Shown in pieces: positions 1-8,583 of a DNA stretch of 60,904 nucleotides (its first letter is position 1; each line of letters opens with the position of its first letter). Origin of the DNA: Bacteroidales bacterium (GTDB taxonomy: Bacteria; Bacteroidota; Bacteroidia; Bacteroidales; Paludibacteraceae); the NCBI GenBank assembly GCA_004557405.1, contig SFDZ01000010.1:1-60904 (forward strand), given 5' to 3'. The notes beneath the pieces were generated by a model, which was given only the letters and a program-made list of their open reading frames with translations, had not been told where the DNA came from and made no database searches. The translations under genes were made by a program, and so were the position numbers.

Positions 1-12
1 CGAAAGCGGTTG

Positions 13-43
13 CAAAGGTACTGCCTTTTTCGTTACAAACAAA
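13..43 (-). promoter_or_regulatory. Bacteroidota promoter firing out of the window
   Basis: Read on the minus strand, TTTG (40-43) lies 19 bp before TACCTTTG (13-20), an exact match to the Bacteroidota -33/-7 consensus. The gene it serves must lie to the left of this window. Confidence 0.65.
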
Positions 44-506
44 ACTTTTCGCAAACTTTTTTACAAAAAAATCACTTCAACCTCATTATCAGATAATTAT
101 AAAGAGAACTAAATAACAATTTTATGACACAATCACGCCAATTACTATGCTAAACAGCATATTTTTGCACAAAAATACTACCCGAATATATCAAAATCCT
201 ATCATAAAAGCGCAAGGAAATAAGAAAAATACAAAAAATGACAACAAAAATCGCTATTAAAACGGCAAAGGACTACAAAAAGGGGTACACCATATTATAT
301 ATAGTACAAAACGGTTGGATGAAAACAAAAGAACAGTTGTTTTCAATTTATTGAACGTGAGTAAAATCAAGAATGAAGAGACTCCCTTGCCTTCGGCAGG
401 CCGCAAAAACGGGTCATTAAATTGGTAATATGCTAATTGTGAGCGCATTAAAACAGCAAATCAGCAATTCTTGCGGAGAATGCGGCAAAATATCGTCAAA
501 AAAATG

Positions 507-514
507 TATCTTTG
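507..514 (+). promoter_or_regulatory. Probable -7 box for gldF operon
   Basis: TATCTTTG followed by C matches the TAnnTTTG box. No clear TTTG lies at the expected -33 spacing. It sits about 48 bp before the gldF start. Confidence 0.5.
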
Positions 515-561
515 CAAATTATTTATGTATGTACGATAGATTAAGCAAAATCTGACAGGTT

Positions 562-1302
562 ATGACATCTCCCGTTTTGAATATTTTTGGCAAAGAGGTT
601 CGGAATTTTTTCACTACGCCGACCGGTTACATTGTGTTAGCCGTATTTTTTGTGGGGGCAGCCCTGTTTTTGTGGGTATTTCCCGGCGAGTACAATGTGC
701 TCGACAATGGCTATGCCAACCTCGATGGTTTGTTTGTGCTTGCGCCGTGGCTGTTTCTGTTTTTGTGTCCGGCAGTAACGATGCGCACTATTGCCGAAGA
801 GCGTCAGCAAGGCACGCTCGAGTTGCTGCTGACGCGTCCGCTTTCGGCATGGCAGTTGGTCGGCGGCAAATTTTTGGCTTCGTGGTGCGTGATAGCGCTG
901 GCCTTGGTTCCTGCACTGCTGTGGTTCGGCGCCGTGTACATCATGGCCGAGCCGATAGGCAATGTTGATGCAGGTGCCTTTTGGGGTTCGTATATCGGGT
1001 TGTTGCTGTTGGCAGCGGTTTATTCGGCTATCGGCGTATTCGGGTCGTCGGTGGCCGGCAATCAGATCTCGGCCTTTGTAGTGTCGGCGCTGATATGTTT
1101 TGGCCTGTTGTATGGGTTCGATTTAATCGGTTCGCTATTCGACAGCGGTTCGCTGATGCTCTATCTCAAGAATTTGGGCATCGACGCGCACTATCGTTCG
1201 ATGAGCCGAGGTGTGCTCGACAGCCGCGATGTGCTGTACATGATTTTGCTGACAGGAGTGTTTCTGACCGCCGCCAAAATGGTCGTGATACAAAAAAGAT
1301 AA
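562..1302 (+). CDS. gldF: GldF-like ABC transporter permease
   Basis: 246-residue multi-pass membrane protein of the ABC-2 permease type. Several hydrophobic segments span roughly residues 22-40, 58-75, 100-130, 140-165, 170-190 and 225-243. The cytoplasmic loop RTIAEERQQGTLELLLTRP (about residues 75-93) is the coupling segment characteristic of GldF/NosY-type permeases. In Flavobacterium, GldF works with the ATPase GldA and the auxiliary protein GldG, so it probably forms an inner-membrane exporter. The usual partner gldG does not follow: the next gene is surE. The family call is firm; a role in gliding is inference, because many non-gliding Bacteroidales keep the gene. Confidence 0.8.
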   Translation: MTSPVLNIFGKEVRNFFTTPTGYIVLAVFFVGAALFLWVFPGEYNVLDNGYANLDGLFVLAPWLFLFLCPAVTMRTIAEERQQGTLELLLTRPLSAWQLVGGKFLASWCVIALALVPALLWFGAVYIMAEPIGNVDAGAFWGSYIGLLLLAAVYSAIGVFGSSVAGNQISAFVVSALICFGLLYGFDLIGSLFDSGSLMLYLKNLGIDAHYRSMSRGVLDSRDVLYMILLTGVFLTAAKMVVIQKR

Positions 1303-1337
1303 CTATTTGATTACAAAAACATTACGAGTAAAAAAAT

Positions 1338-2099
1338 ATGAATAAACCGCTTATTTTCATTACCAACGACGATGGCATTCGCGCCAAAGGCATAGGCCAA
1401 CTGATTGAGATGCTGCGACCGTTGGGCGACTTGTTGGTGATAGCCCCCGATGGGCCGCGTTCGGGCAATTCGAATGCGCTATCGATGGAGAATCCCGTAG
1501 TCTATACGCTTCAACGTCAGGAGCCGGGATTGACTATCTATTCGTGCAGCGGCACGCCCACCGATTGTGCCAAATTGGCCTTTTATATTGGCGACCATCA
1601 CCCCGATTTTTTCTTTTCGGGTATCAATCACGGACCGAACACAGCCATCAACGTCATCTATTCCGGCACGATGGGTGCTGTGTTCGAAGGCTGCGTGCGA
1701 CGCGTGCCATCGGTAGGTTTTTCGCTGTGCGACCACCACGCCGACGCCGATTTTTCGGCCTGTCTGCCGCTATTCGAGCAGATAGCCCGCAAGGTGATGG
1801 CCGAAGGTCTGCCGCAGGGCGTCTGCCTGAACGTGAATGCCCCACGAGGCGCCTTGAACGGCGTGCGCATCTGTCGCCAAGCCGACGGCTATTGGGACGA
1901 AGAGTTTGCGTTCGGTGTATCGCCCATGGGCAAGCACTACGGCTGGACAACCGGCTATTTTGTCTGTCGCGAGCCATCGGCACCCGACACAGACATCAGC
2001 GCTATTGGCTCCGGATTTGTGTCGGTGGTGCCCACGCGCGTCGATATGACGGCGCACGACACGCTATCCACCCTTGCCGACTATGAAGCGATTCGATAA
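1338..2099 (+). CDS. surE: 5'/3'-nucleotidase SurE
   Basis: 253 residues, the normal family length. SurE is a metal-dependent phosphatase acting on 5'- and 3'-nucleoside monophosphates, in the cytoplasm. The N-terminal TNDDG motif supplies metal ligands D11 and D12, and S42 in the PRSGNS segment and N97 in SGINHGPN complete the expected site. The C-terminal extension is the usual dimer-swapping region. The gene overlaps the start of the next small membrane-protein gene, and lpxB follows; the tight spacing suggests one transcript. Confidence 0.93.
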   Translation: MNKPLIFITNDDGIRAKGIGQLIEMLRPLGDLLVIAPDGPRSGNSNALSMENPVVYTLQRQEPGLTIYSCSGTPTDCAKLAFYIGDHHPDFFFSGINHGPNTAINVIYSGTMGAVFEGCVRRVPSVGFSLCDHHADADFSACLPLFEQIARKVMAEGLPQGVCLNVNAPRGALNGVRICRQADGYWDEEFAFGVSPMGKHYGWTTGYFVCREPSAPDTDISAIGSGFVSVVPTRVDMTAHDTLSTLADYEAIR

Positions 2100-2373
2100 T
2101 TTTTGGTTGGCGGCCGCCATTGGTCTGATAGTGCCGGTGGCATTCGGATTGCTGTTTTTTGCGGTATTCTATCGCGGCGACTTGTCTTTGACCGATGCGC
2201 TGCTGCTCTACATCGAACGAGCGCCATCGTTGATCAGCAAACTGATATTGGTGTCGTTGGCACCGAATTTGTTTGGCGTATTTGCATGTTACCATGCGCA
2301 GTGGTGGCGTGCTTGTCGCGGCATGGTAGTGTCGGTGTTAGTCTATTTGGCCGCCGCTATGTTTTTTATATAA
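2083..2373 (+). CDS. Small two- or three-helix membrane protein
   Basis: About 96 residues, largely hydrophobic, with likely membrane helices near residues 8-28, 48-66 and 75-94. I do not recognise a named family. The start is placed at ATG 2083 (MKRFDN), which overlaps the end of surE by 17 bases; a TTG nine bases earlier is possible but less likely. Its position between surE and lpxB suggests an accessory envelope role, but no function can be read from the sequence. Confidence 0.7.
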   Translation: MKRFDNFWLAAAIGLIVPVAFGLLFFAVFYRGDLSLTDALLLYIERAPSLISKLILVSLAPNLFGVFACYHAQWWRACRGMVVSVLVYLAAAMFFI

Positions 2374-2389
2374 AAAAAACTGATAATCA

Positions 2390-3532
2390 ATGAAATATTT
2401 TATCATAGCAGGCGAAGCATCGGGCGATTTGCACGGTGCGAATTTGATGGCGGCACTAAAGCAACATGATGCCGCAGCCCAATTCTGTTTTCTCGGCGGC
2501 GATTTGATGGCAACCCAAGGCGGCTGTCAGGTCAAGCACTATCGCGACATGGCATTTATGGGCATCACGGCTGTAGTGCGCCATTTGCCGACCGTACTGC
2601 GCAACCTGCGCGACACGCGGCGGGCTATCGTTCGTTTCTGTCCCGACGTGGTGATTCTGATTGACTATCCGAGTTTCAATCTGCGGATAGCCAAATATGT
2701 CAAAACGCACTTCGACACGCCGGTCTATTACTACATTTCGCCAAAATTGTGGGCATGGAAAACCTACCGCATCAAGTCGATAAAAAAATATATCGACAAG
2801 ATGTTTACGATTTTTCCGTTCGAGACGTCGTTTTACGCACAATTCGATTATGCTGTTGAATATGTGGGCAACCCGACCGTCGATGCCATTGCGGCCTACC
2901 GTGCACAGCCGCACGCCGGCGATTTTCGTGCCGCACATCACCTCGATGCGCGCCCAATAGTGGCCGTTTTGGCCGGCAGTCGTCGGCAGGAGATTGTTAC
3001 CACGCTACCCACTGTGATGCCGTTGGCCAAACAATTCCCCGATTTTCAGTTTGTGTTGGCGGCCGCCCCAAGTGCCGACAGCGCGCTCTATCAGCCCTAC
3101 ATGTCGGACAATGTAAAAATAGTGTACAACTGCACCTACGATTTGCTTGCCCACGCTTACGCCGCCATCGTCAACAGCGGAACAGCCACGCTCGAAACAG
3201 GCCTGTTCGGAGTGCCGCAAGTGGTTGTGTACTATGTGCCCGGCGGGCGCATAGGCACTTGGCTGAAACAGGTGTTGATTAAAACAAAATTCGTGTCGCT
3301 CGTCAACTTGGTGGCCGAGAAAGAGGTGGTGTGCGAACTTGTGGCGCACCGTTTCACCACGCGCAACGTAGGCATCGAACTCACACGTTTGCTCACCGAT
3401 GGCGACTACCATCGGGCGATGCAGGCCGACTACGCAACACTTGCCCAACGACTTGGCGATGCCGGCGCCGCCGACCGCACCGCACAAAAAATCGTCAAGT
3501 TGTTAACAAGCGACAACACATGCAACGTTTAG
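2390..3532 (+). CDS. lpxB: Lipid-A-disaccharide synthase
   Basis: 380 residues, normal length for LpxB. It joins UDP-2,3-diacylglucosamine to lipid X to make the disaccharide of lipid A, as a peripheral inner-membrane enzyme (GT19). The N-terminal GEASGDLHG motif (residues 8-16), the YYISPKLWAWK segment (about 116-126) and the glycine-rich NSGTATLETGLFGVPQVV donor-site segment (about 262-280) are all present. It is the third gene of the surE cluster, with a 16-bp gap before it. Confidence 0.95.
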   Translation: MKYFIIAGEASGDLHGANLMAALKQHDAAAQFCFLGGDLMATQGGCQVKHYRDMAFMGITAVVRHLPTVLRNLRDTRRAIVRFCPDVVILIDYPSFNLRIAKYVKTHFDTPVYYYISPKLWAWKTYRIKSIKKYIDKMFTIFPFETSFYAQFDYAVEYVGNPTVDAIAAYRAQPHAGDFRAAHHLDARPIVAVLAGSRRQEIVTTLPTVMPLAKQFPDFQFVLAAAPSADSALYQPYMSDNVKIVYNCTYDLLAHAYAAIVNSGTATLETGLFGVPQVVVYYVPGGRIGTWLKQVLIKTKFVSLVNLVAEKEVVCELVAHRFTTRNVGIELTRLLTDGDYHRAMQADYATLAQRLGDAGAADRTAQKIVKLLTSDNTCNV

Positions 3533-3563
3533 CCCGCTTTGTGCATCATTCAACTGAGAGGAT

Positions 3564-4124
3564 ATGCTGTTAGGAAGTACAAAATATACATCTCTGAACG
3601 ACCTAATCGATGGCTGTTTGCGCAATGAGCGACTTGCCCAACAACGACTATACGAATTGTATGCCGCACGCATGACCGGTATCTGCCTGCGCTACATAGG
3701 CGACAAAGAGACCGCACTCGACCTGATGCACGACGGCTTTATCAAAGTATTTGCCAACATGCAAAAGTTCAGCGGCAAAGGTGCTTTCGAAGGATGGTTG
3801 CGAAAAATTTTTGTCAACATATCGCTCGAATATCTGCGCAAAAACGACGCTCTGCGCAGTAGCGACGACATAAGCGACTTACAAATCCAAATGGCCGACG
3901 ACACCGAAACAATCATCGAGAAAATGTCGGCCGACGAGATAGTGAAACTGATAAACGAACTGCCGGCAGGTTTCAGAACGGTATTCAACATGTACGCCAT
4001 CGAAGGTTACAGCCATGCCGAGATAGCCAAACAATTAGGCATCAACGAAGCATCGTCGCGGTCGCAATTTTCGCGAGCAAGAGCGGTACTACAAGAAAGA
4101 ATAAAAAGAAATAATCGCGCATAG
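3564..4124 (+). CDS. ECF-type RNA polymerase sigma factor
   Basis: 186 residues with sigma region 2 (about residues 25-95, including DLMHDGFIKVF, the core-binding and -10 recognition helix) and region 4 (about 125-180, with the helix-turn-helix GYSHAEIAKQLGINEASSRS). Region 3 is absent, as in ECF factors. Its stop overlaps the GTG start of the next gene by one base, so the two are probably translationally coupled. In this lineage such pairs are usually a sigma factor and its regulator. The promoters it recognises cannot be told from this window. Confidence 0.9.
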   Translation: MLLGSTKYTSLNDLIDGCLRNERLAQQRLYELYAARMTGICLRYIGDKETALDLMHDGFIKVFANMQKFSGKGAFEGWLRKIFVNISLEYLRKNDALRSSDDISDLQIQMADDTETIIEKMSADEIVKLINELPAGFRTVFNMYAIEGYSHAEIAKQLGINEASSRSQFSRARAVLQERIKRNNRA

Positions 4125-5500
4125 TGACGGACAAACAACTACAACAACTATTGCGGGACAAACTGCAAAATTACGAAGCACCCGTTCCGCAAGACGATTG
4201 GGCAGCGATAGCCGACCGATTGCCACGCACAGCCACGTCCGACAGTGACCGTTGGTGCGGTCGATTGCGCTACAAAATGGATGCGTACACCACATCGTTG
4301 CCCGAAAACGATTGGCGCGACAATATGTTAGGACGACTGCCGGCACCGCGCAAACGACGCACCGTGCCGTTATGGGTGCGCTATACCGTCGGATTGTCGG
4401 CCGCCGCCGCTATCGCTTTGCTGCTGTTGCTACCTGCGGCATTTCCGCCATCGGCAACCAAACAAGCGCCACTATTGGCTGCCAACTCCGACACGGGCGC
4501 AACAGCCGTCGTCGCTGCGGTGCCGGAACAAACATCAACCGCCGTACAGTCCGCCGCCGAACCCTCATCGACTCCGACAAAAAGGGAGTCGAAACAAGCA
4601 ACGCGCAACACGGCGCACAACCACAACACGACAAAGCATACAACCGATAACGCCGACACCGCACAGCCGTCAGAAGCCATCGTTGAAGCCACGCCGGCAA
4701 CAACGGCCAGCACCGACGACACACCAACAACACACCTGCCGGCCGACCAAACGCCGCACATCAGCATAGAAGAGGCCGCCCGCCTGATGCGCGAACAACA
4801 ATCGGCAGTAGCGACCACCGATACCGCCGGCACCGACGAACGCACACCGCGCGAGAGCATCAATTTGGGCATATTGGCATCGTTGTCGCCCAACGTGAGT
4901 GAAATATTTTATATGCCTTCGACCACAATCGCAGGCAGCCCGATAGCATTGCGCGGCACCACCACCCAAAACGACCGCCACGACCTGCCGTTCTCGGTAG
5001 GCTTATCGATAGGCATTCCGCTGTGTAAACGTCTCGATTTGCAAACCGGCATCAACTATTCGTATGCACACTCGCGGTTTACGTCCACCAACCGGCTGCA
5101 AGGCACATATTCCGAACGCAACCAGCAACTGCACTACATAGGCGTGCCGCTGATGTTGTCGTTTCGCATCGTCGATAGGCGCATCATCAAATTTTATGTA
5201 TCGGCAGGAGGCGCATGCGAAAAAGGTCTGATTGCCACACAACACAGGCAGACGTTCGAGGTGGAAAACGATGCACTACTGTCGAGCCAAACCGACCACG
5301 AATACATCAAAGGCATTCAGGGTTCACTCACGGCCAACGTGGGTTTGGCAGTCATGTTTTTCAAAGGTATGGGCATCTACTTTGAACCCGGTTTTACATG
5401 GTACATTCCCGCCGAAAAATTTCCGCAACCCGTCAATTCGCGCACCGTACACCCGTACAATCTAAGTCTGACGGCCGGATTGCGTTTCAACCTGAAATAA
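4124..5500 (+). CDS. Envelope-spanning putative anti-sigma / outer-membrane beta-barrel protein
   Basis: 458 residues starting at GTG, whose G is the last base of the sigma factor stop. The order seen is: a charged cytoplasmic region (1-84) holding two similar WxxxxxRLP segments (DDWAAIADRLP near 24 and NDWRDNMLGRLP near 62); one membrane helix (about 86-106); a long Thr/Ala/Ser-rich spacer (about 108-260); and a C-terminal region (about 285-458) of alternating amphipathic strands ending in LTAGLRFNLK, like outer-membrane beta-barrel (PorT-like) domains. The arrangement suggests an inner-membrane anchor controlling the sigma factor, tied to a barrel in the outer membrane. The anti-sigma role is inferred from position and topology; no classic zinc anti-sigma motif is visible. 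Confidence 0.72.
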   Translation: MTDKQLQQLLRDKLQNYEAPVPQDDWAAIADRLPRTATSDSDRWCGRLRYKMDAYTTSLPENDWRDNMLGRLPAPRKRRTVPLWVRYTVGLSAAAAIALLLLLPAAFPPSATKQAPLLAANSDTGATAVVAAVPEQTSTAVQSAAEPSSTPTKRESKQATRNTAHNHNTTKHTTDNADTAQPSEAIVEATPATTASTDDTPTTHLPADQTPHISIEEAARLMREQQSAVATTDTAGTDERTPRESINLGILASLSPNVSEIFYMPSTTIAGSPIALRGTTTQNDRHDLPFSVGLSIGIPLCKRLDLQTGINYSYAHSRFTSTNRLQGTYSERNQQLHYIGVPLMLSFRIVDRRIIKFYVSAGGACEKGLIATQHRQTFEVENDALLSSQTDHEYIKGIQGSLTANVGLAVMFFKGMGIYFEPGFTWYIPAEKFPQPVNSRTVHPYNLSLTAGLRFNLK

Positions 5501-5539
5501 TCGTTGGCTGAAAATTCCAACCAATTTTACCGATTTTTT

Positions 5540-5572
5540 AAGTCGAAAAGCATCTGTTTTCGGCTTTTTTTT
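5540..5572 (+). terminator. Intrinsic terminator after the sigma/barrel operon
   Basis: A 10-bp stem (AAGTCGAAAA with TTTTCGGCTT, one G-T pair) with a 7-base loop is followed by a run of T. It closes the sigma/barrel transcript. Confidence 0.8.
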
Positions 5573-5573
5573 G

Positions 5574-5581
5574 TAATTTTG
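5574..5581 (+). promoter_or_regulatory. Probable -7 box for the amidase/golvesin gene
   Basis: TAATTTTG followed by C lies directly after the terminator T-run, 37 bp before the start codon at 5619. No good -33 TTTG is visible at the expected spacing. Confidence 0.5.
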
Positions 5582-5618
5582 CCAACTATTACTTTCGACC
5601 TCAAATCAACATCAATCG

Positions 5619-8573
5619 ATGAGCAAATGGGTGCGCATACTGATGCTCGTGGTTGCTACAGCCGTAACCTGCAGCGCGAAAGCCGAGCCGACCGACGCCA
5701 AAACGCGTCTAACGGAGTGGCTGCAATCGTACTGCAACGATTATCTGGACTTGCAGACGGCGCGCATCAAAAAGTTGAACGTGGACACCAAGACGAAAAC
5801 GATTTCGATTTATACCAATTTTATAGTCGGCACATTGCCGTTTCGGCCGGACTTGGTCGAGCAGATGCAACGTGAGGCCGCAGCCATCGTGGCCGACGAC
5901 TATCCGAATTATCGGGTCGTAATCTATGCCGACGGCAAAAAAATCGACACGCTCATTCCTGCTTTTTACCAATCGGGCTACACACCCGGCGGACAATCGG
6001 TCGTAACGCCGGCAAAACCGGTCATCAAGCCACTATCGCGCCCTTACACCACCGACAATGCGCTGACAAACAGAAATATAGCGCTATGGCACAGTCATGG
6101 TTGGTACTTCGACACACAAACCGACCGCTGGCATTGGCAACGCGCGCGCTATTTCGAGACAGTCGAAGACAAACTGACGGCATCGTTTGTATTGCCATTT
6201 TTGCTGCCGATGATCGAACATGCGGGAGCCAACGTATTTCTGCCGCAGGAGCGCGATGTGCAATCGCACGAAGTGCTTGTCGATAACGACAACGACAACA
6301 TCAACTTCGGGTCGCTCTACTGCGAAACCGGCGGCAACCACTATTTTGCATCCGGCGCCAATAGTTCGGGATTTCGTCAACGAACAACGCCCTACCGTCA
6401 AGGCGAGAATCCGTTTACCGAAGGCACGGCGCGCCTACTGAAAACATCGCTCGCCGAAGAAGCCTTTGCCGAGTGGGTGCCCGACATTCCGGTCGATGGC
6501 GACTATATGGTGTCGGTGGCCTATCCGTTTACGGAGAGTAACGTATCCGATGCGCATTATACGGTTTATCATGCCGGCGGGCGCACCGATTTTCAGGTGA
6601 ATCAAACCATGGCGTGTGGCACTTGGGTCTATTTGGGCTGTTTTCATTTCAAAAAAGGGTTGAATGCCGATTCGGCCAGAGTGGTATTGTCCAACCGGAG
6701 CCGTCACAGCGGCGTAGTAGCGGCCGACGTGGTACGTTTCGGCGGCGGCATGGGCAATGTAGCTCGCAGCGTATCGCCCGACGCCTTTTGTCGCACAAGC
6801 GGCCGGCCGCGCTGCATGGAAGCCGCCGCCTATTGGTTGCAGTGGGCAGGCGCACCCGAAACGGTTTACCATTTTTCGGAAAGCGACAAAGACTACACCG
6901 ACGACATTTCGGCACGCGGTTTGTGGGTCAATTGGATGAACGGCGGTTCCGACAATGCGCCTGCTGCCGATGGTTTGCGCGTTCCCATCGATGTGGCACT
7001 GGGTTTGCACAGCGACGCCGGCTGCAAATCCGACACCATCATCGGCACATTGGGCATCTACTCGTCGGCCGACGGTCGGCAAACAAGATTTCCAAACGGT
7101 CGGTCGCGCGCGGTTTGTCGCGATTTGGCCGACTATGTTACCATGTCGCTGGTCGACGACATGCGCCGTGCCGGCTACTCCGATTGGTCGTTTCGCGGTT
7201 TATGGGACAAACAGTATGGCGAGACACGCCGCCCCGAAGTGCCGGCTATGCTGCTCGAAATGTTTTCGCATCAAAGTTTTGTCGATATGCGTTTTGCCCT
7301 CGACCCACGTTTTAGGTTTATGGCAAGTCGCGCCGTGTACAAAGGCTTGTTGCGTTTTTTGTCGGTGCAGCACGGTAGCCGCTATGTGGTGCAGCCGTTG
7401 CCCGTAACGGCTTTTGCAGCGCAGTTGCTGGCCGACACGGTACAACTGTCGTGGAGTGCTGTGCCCGACACGCTCGAACCGACAGCACAGGCCGATGCCT
7501 ACATCGTCTATACGCGCATCGACGACGGCGGTTTCGACAATGGCATTTTGGTACACGACACCATGTGCCGCCTGCCCATCGAGCCCGACAAAATTTATAG
7601 TTACAAAGTAGAGGCTGTCAATGCCGGCGGCGCATCATTCCCATCCGAGATTTTGTCGGTGTGCCGCAACTCGACAGCCAAGCATACTGTGCTGATAGTC
7701 AACGGATTCGAGCGCACATCGGCACCCGAAGGCTTCGACGGCGGCGCATTTGCCGGTTTCCCCGACTTTTTGGACGATGCTGTGCCCTACATCAGCGACA
7801 TCTCGTATGTGGGTGCGCAGCACGAATTCCGACGCAGCGAACCTTGGACAGACGACGATGCGCCCGGCTGGGGTGCCAGCAACAGCGACTACGACGCCGA
7901 CATCGTAGCCGGCAACACCTTCGATTTCCCGATTGTGCACGGGCGCGCCTTGCGCCATGCCGGTTACTCGTTTGCATCGTGCAGCGGCCGCGCCATCGAA
8001 TGCGGAAGTGTTGCTTTGTCCGACTATCGTGCCGTCGATTGGATTTTGGGCGAGCAAAAACGCTGCCGGTTGGGCACCGACACTACACGTTGGGAGTTCA
8101 GAACCTTTTCGGCCAAGCAACAACGTCATATCACCGACTTTTGTTTGCAAGGCGGTGCGTTGTTGGTCAGCGGTGCGTATGTCGGTACCGACTTATGGAA
8201 ATGCGCCGACACCTCGGAAGCCGACCGCGCATTTGCCAAAACCATTCTGAAATACCAATGGCGCACCGACCACGCAGCACAAGATGGCAGCGTGAAGTGC
8301 GTAGCCACGCCCAAAGGCACATTTTCGGGCAACTACAACTTCTGCAACCGGCTAAACAGCGAACAATATGCCGTGGAGTCGCCCGATGGCATCGAGCCGG
8401 CCGACGCAAAAGCCTTCACGGCCATGCGTTACAGTCGCAACAACATATCGGCAGCAGTGGCTTACAGCGGCATCTATCGCACATTTGTGTGCGGTTTCCC
8501 GCTGGAAGCGCTCACAAGCGATGCACAGCGCCAAAATCTTGTACAACAAATAATGCTTTTTCTGACAGAATAA
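5619..8573 (+). CDS. Secreted N-acetylmuramoyl-L-alanine amidase-like protein with golvesin-type domain
   Basis: 984 residues with a signal peptide (about 1-22). A small N-terminal alpha/beta domain (about 27-115) is followed by an amidase_3-like catalytic region. Expected zinc and catalytic positions are present: H158/H160 in LWHSHG, E180 or E183, H464 in LGLHSDAG and E547 in MLLEMFSH. The catalytic region is interrupted between about 245 and 380 by a beta domain resembling the golvesin / xanthan lyase C-terminal module (ends AADVVRFGGG). A fibronectin-III-like domain (about 592-675) and a roughly 300-residue C-terminal alpha/beta domain starting at TVLIVNGFER follow. It probably cleaves peptidoglycan stem peptides in the periplasm or at the surface. 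It heads a tightly packed gene run. Confidence 0.75.
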   Translation: MSKWVRILMLVVATAVTCSAKAEPTDAKTRLTEWLQSYCNDYLDLQTARIKKLNVDTKTKTISIYTNFIVGTLPFRPDLVEQMQREAAAIVADDYPNYRVVIYADGKKIDTLIPAFYQSGYTPGGQSVVTPAKPVIKPLSRPYTTDNALTNRNIALWHSHGWYFDTQTDRWHWQRARYFETVEDKLTASFVLPFLLPMIEHAGANVFLPQERDVQSHEVLVDNDNDNINFGSLYCETGGNHYFASGANSSGFRQRTTPYRQGENPFTEGTARLLKTSLAEEAFAEWVPDIPVDGDYMVSVAYPFTESNVSDAHYTVYHAGGRTDFQVNQTMACGTWVYLGCFHFKKGLNADSARVVLSNRSRHSGVVAADVVRFGGGMGNVARSVSPDAFCRTSGRPRCMEAAAYWLQWAGAPETVYHFSESDKDYTDDISARGLWVNWMNGGSDNAPAADGLRVPIDVALGLHSDAGCKSDTIIGTLGIYSSADGRQTRFPNGRSRAVCRDLADYVTMSLVDDMRRAGYSDWSFRGLWDKQYGETRRPEVPAMLLEMFSHQSFVDMRFALDPRFRFMASRAVYKGLLRFLSVQHGSRYVVQPLPVTAFAAQLLADTVQLSWSAVPDTLEPTAQADAYIVYTRIDDGGFDNGILVHDTMCRLPIEPDKIYSYKVEAVNAGGASFPSEILSVCRNSTAKHTVLIVNGFERTSAPEGFDGGAFAGFPDFLDDAVPYISDISYVGAQHEFRRSEPWTDDDAPGWGASNSDYDADIVAGNTFDFPIVHGRALRHAGYSFASCSGRAIECGSVALSDYRAVDWILGEQKRCRLGTDTTRWEFRTFSAKQQRHITDFCLQGGALLVSGAYVGTDLWKCADTSEADRAFAKTILKYQWRTDHAAQDGSVKCVATPKGTFSGNYNFCNRLNSEQYAVESPDGIEPADAKAFTAMRYSRNNISAAVAYSGIYRTFVCGFPLEALTSDAQRQNLVQQIMLFLTE

Positions 8574-8583
8574 CATCGAACAC

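Larger units (their letters stand above)
1..561. other. Non-coding upstream region
   Basis: This stretch is AT-rich and I see no convincing gene in it. A 63-codon reading frame on the minus strand (257-448) lacks family features and a ribosome binding site, so I left it out. The region holds a minus-strand promoter near its left edge, a plus-strand promoter near its right edge, and a short palindrome-like tract around 385-405 (CCTTGCCTTCGGCAGG) that resembles the repeat words at 50.6-50.9 kb. Confidence 0.6.

Noticed and set aside
257..448. Possible 63-residue protein on the minus strand
   Set aside because: AT-rich non-coding context, no ribosome binding site, no recognisable features.
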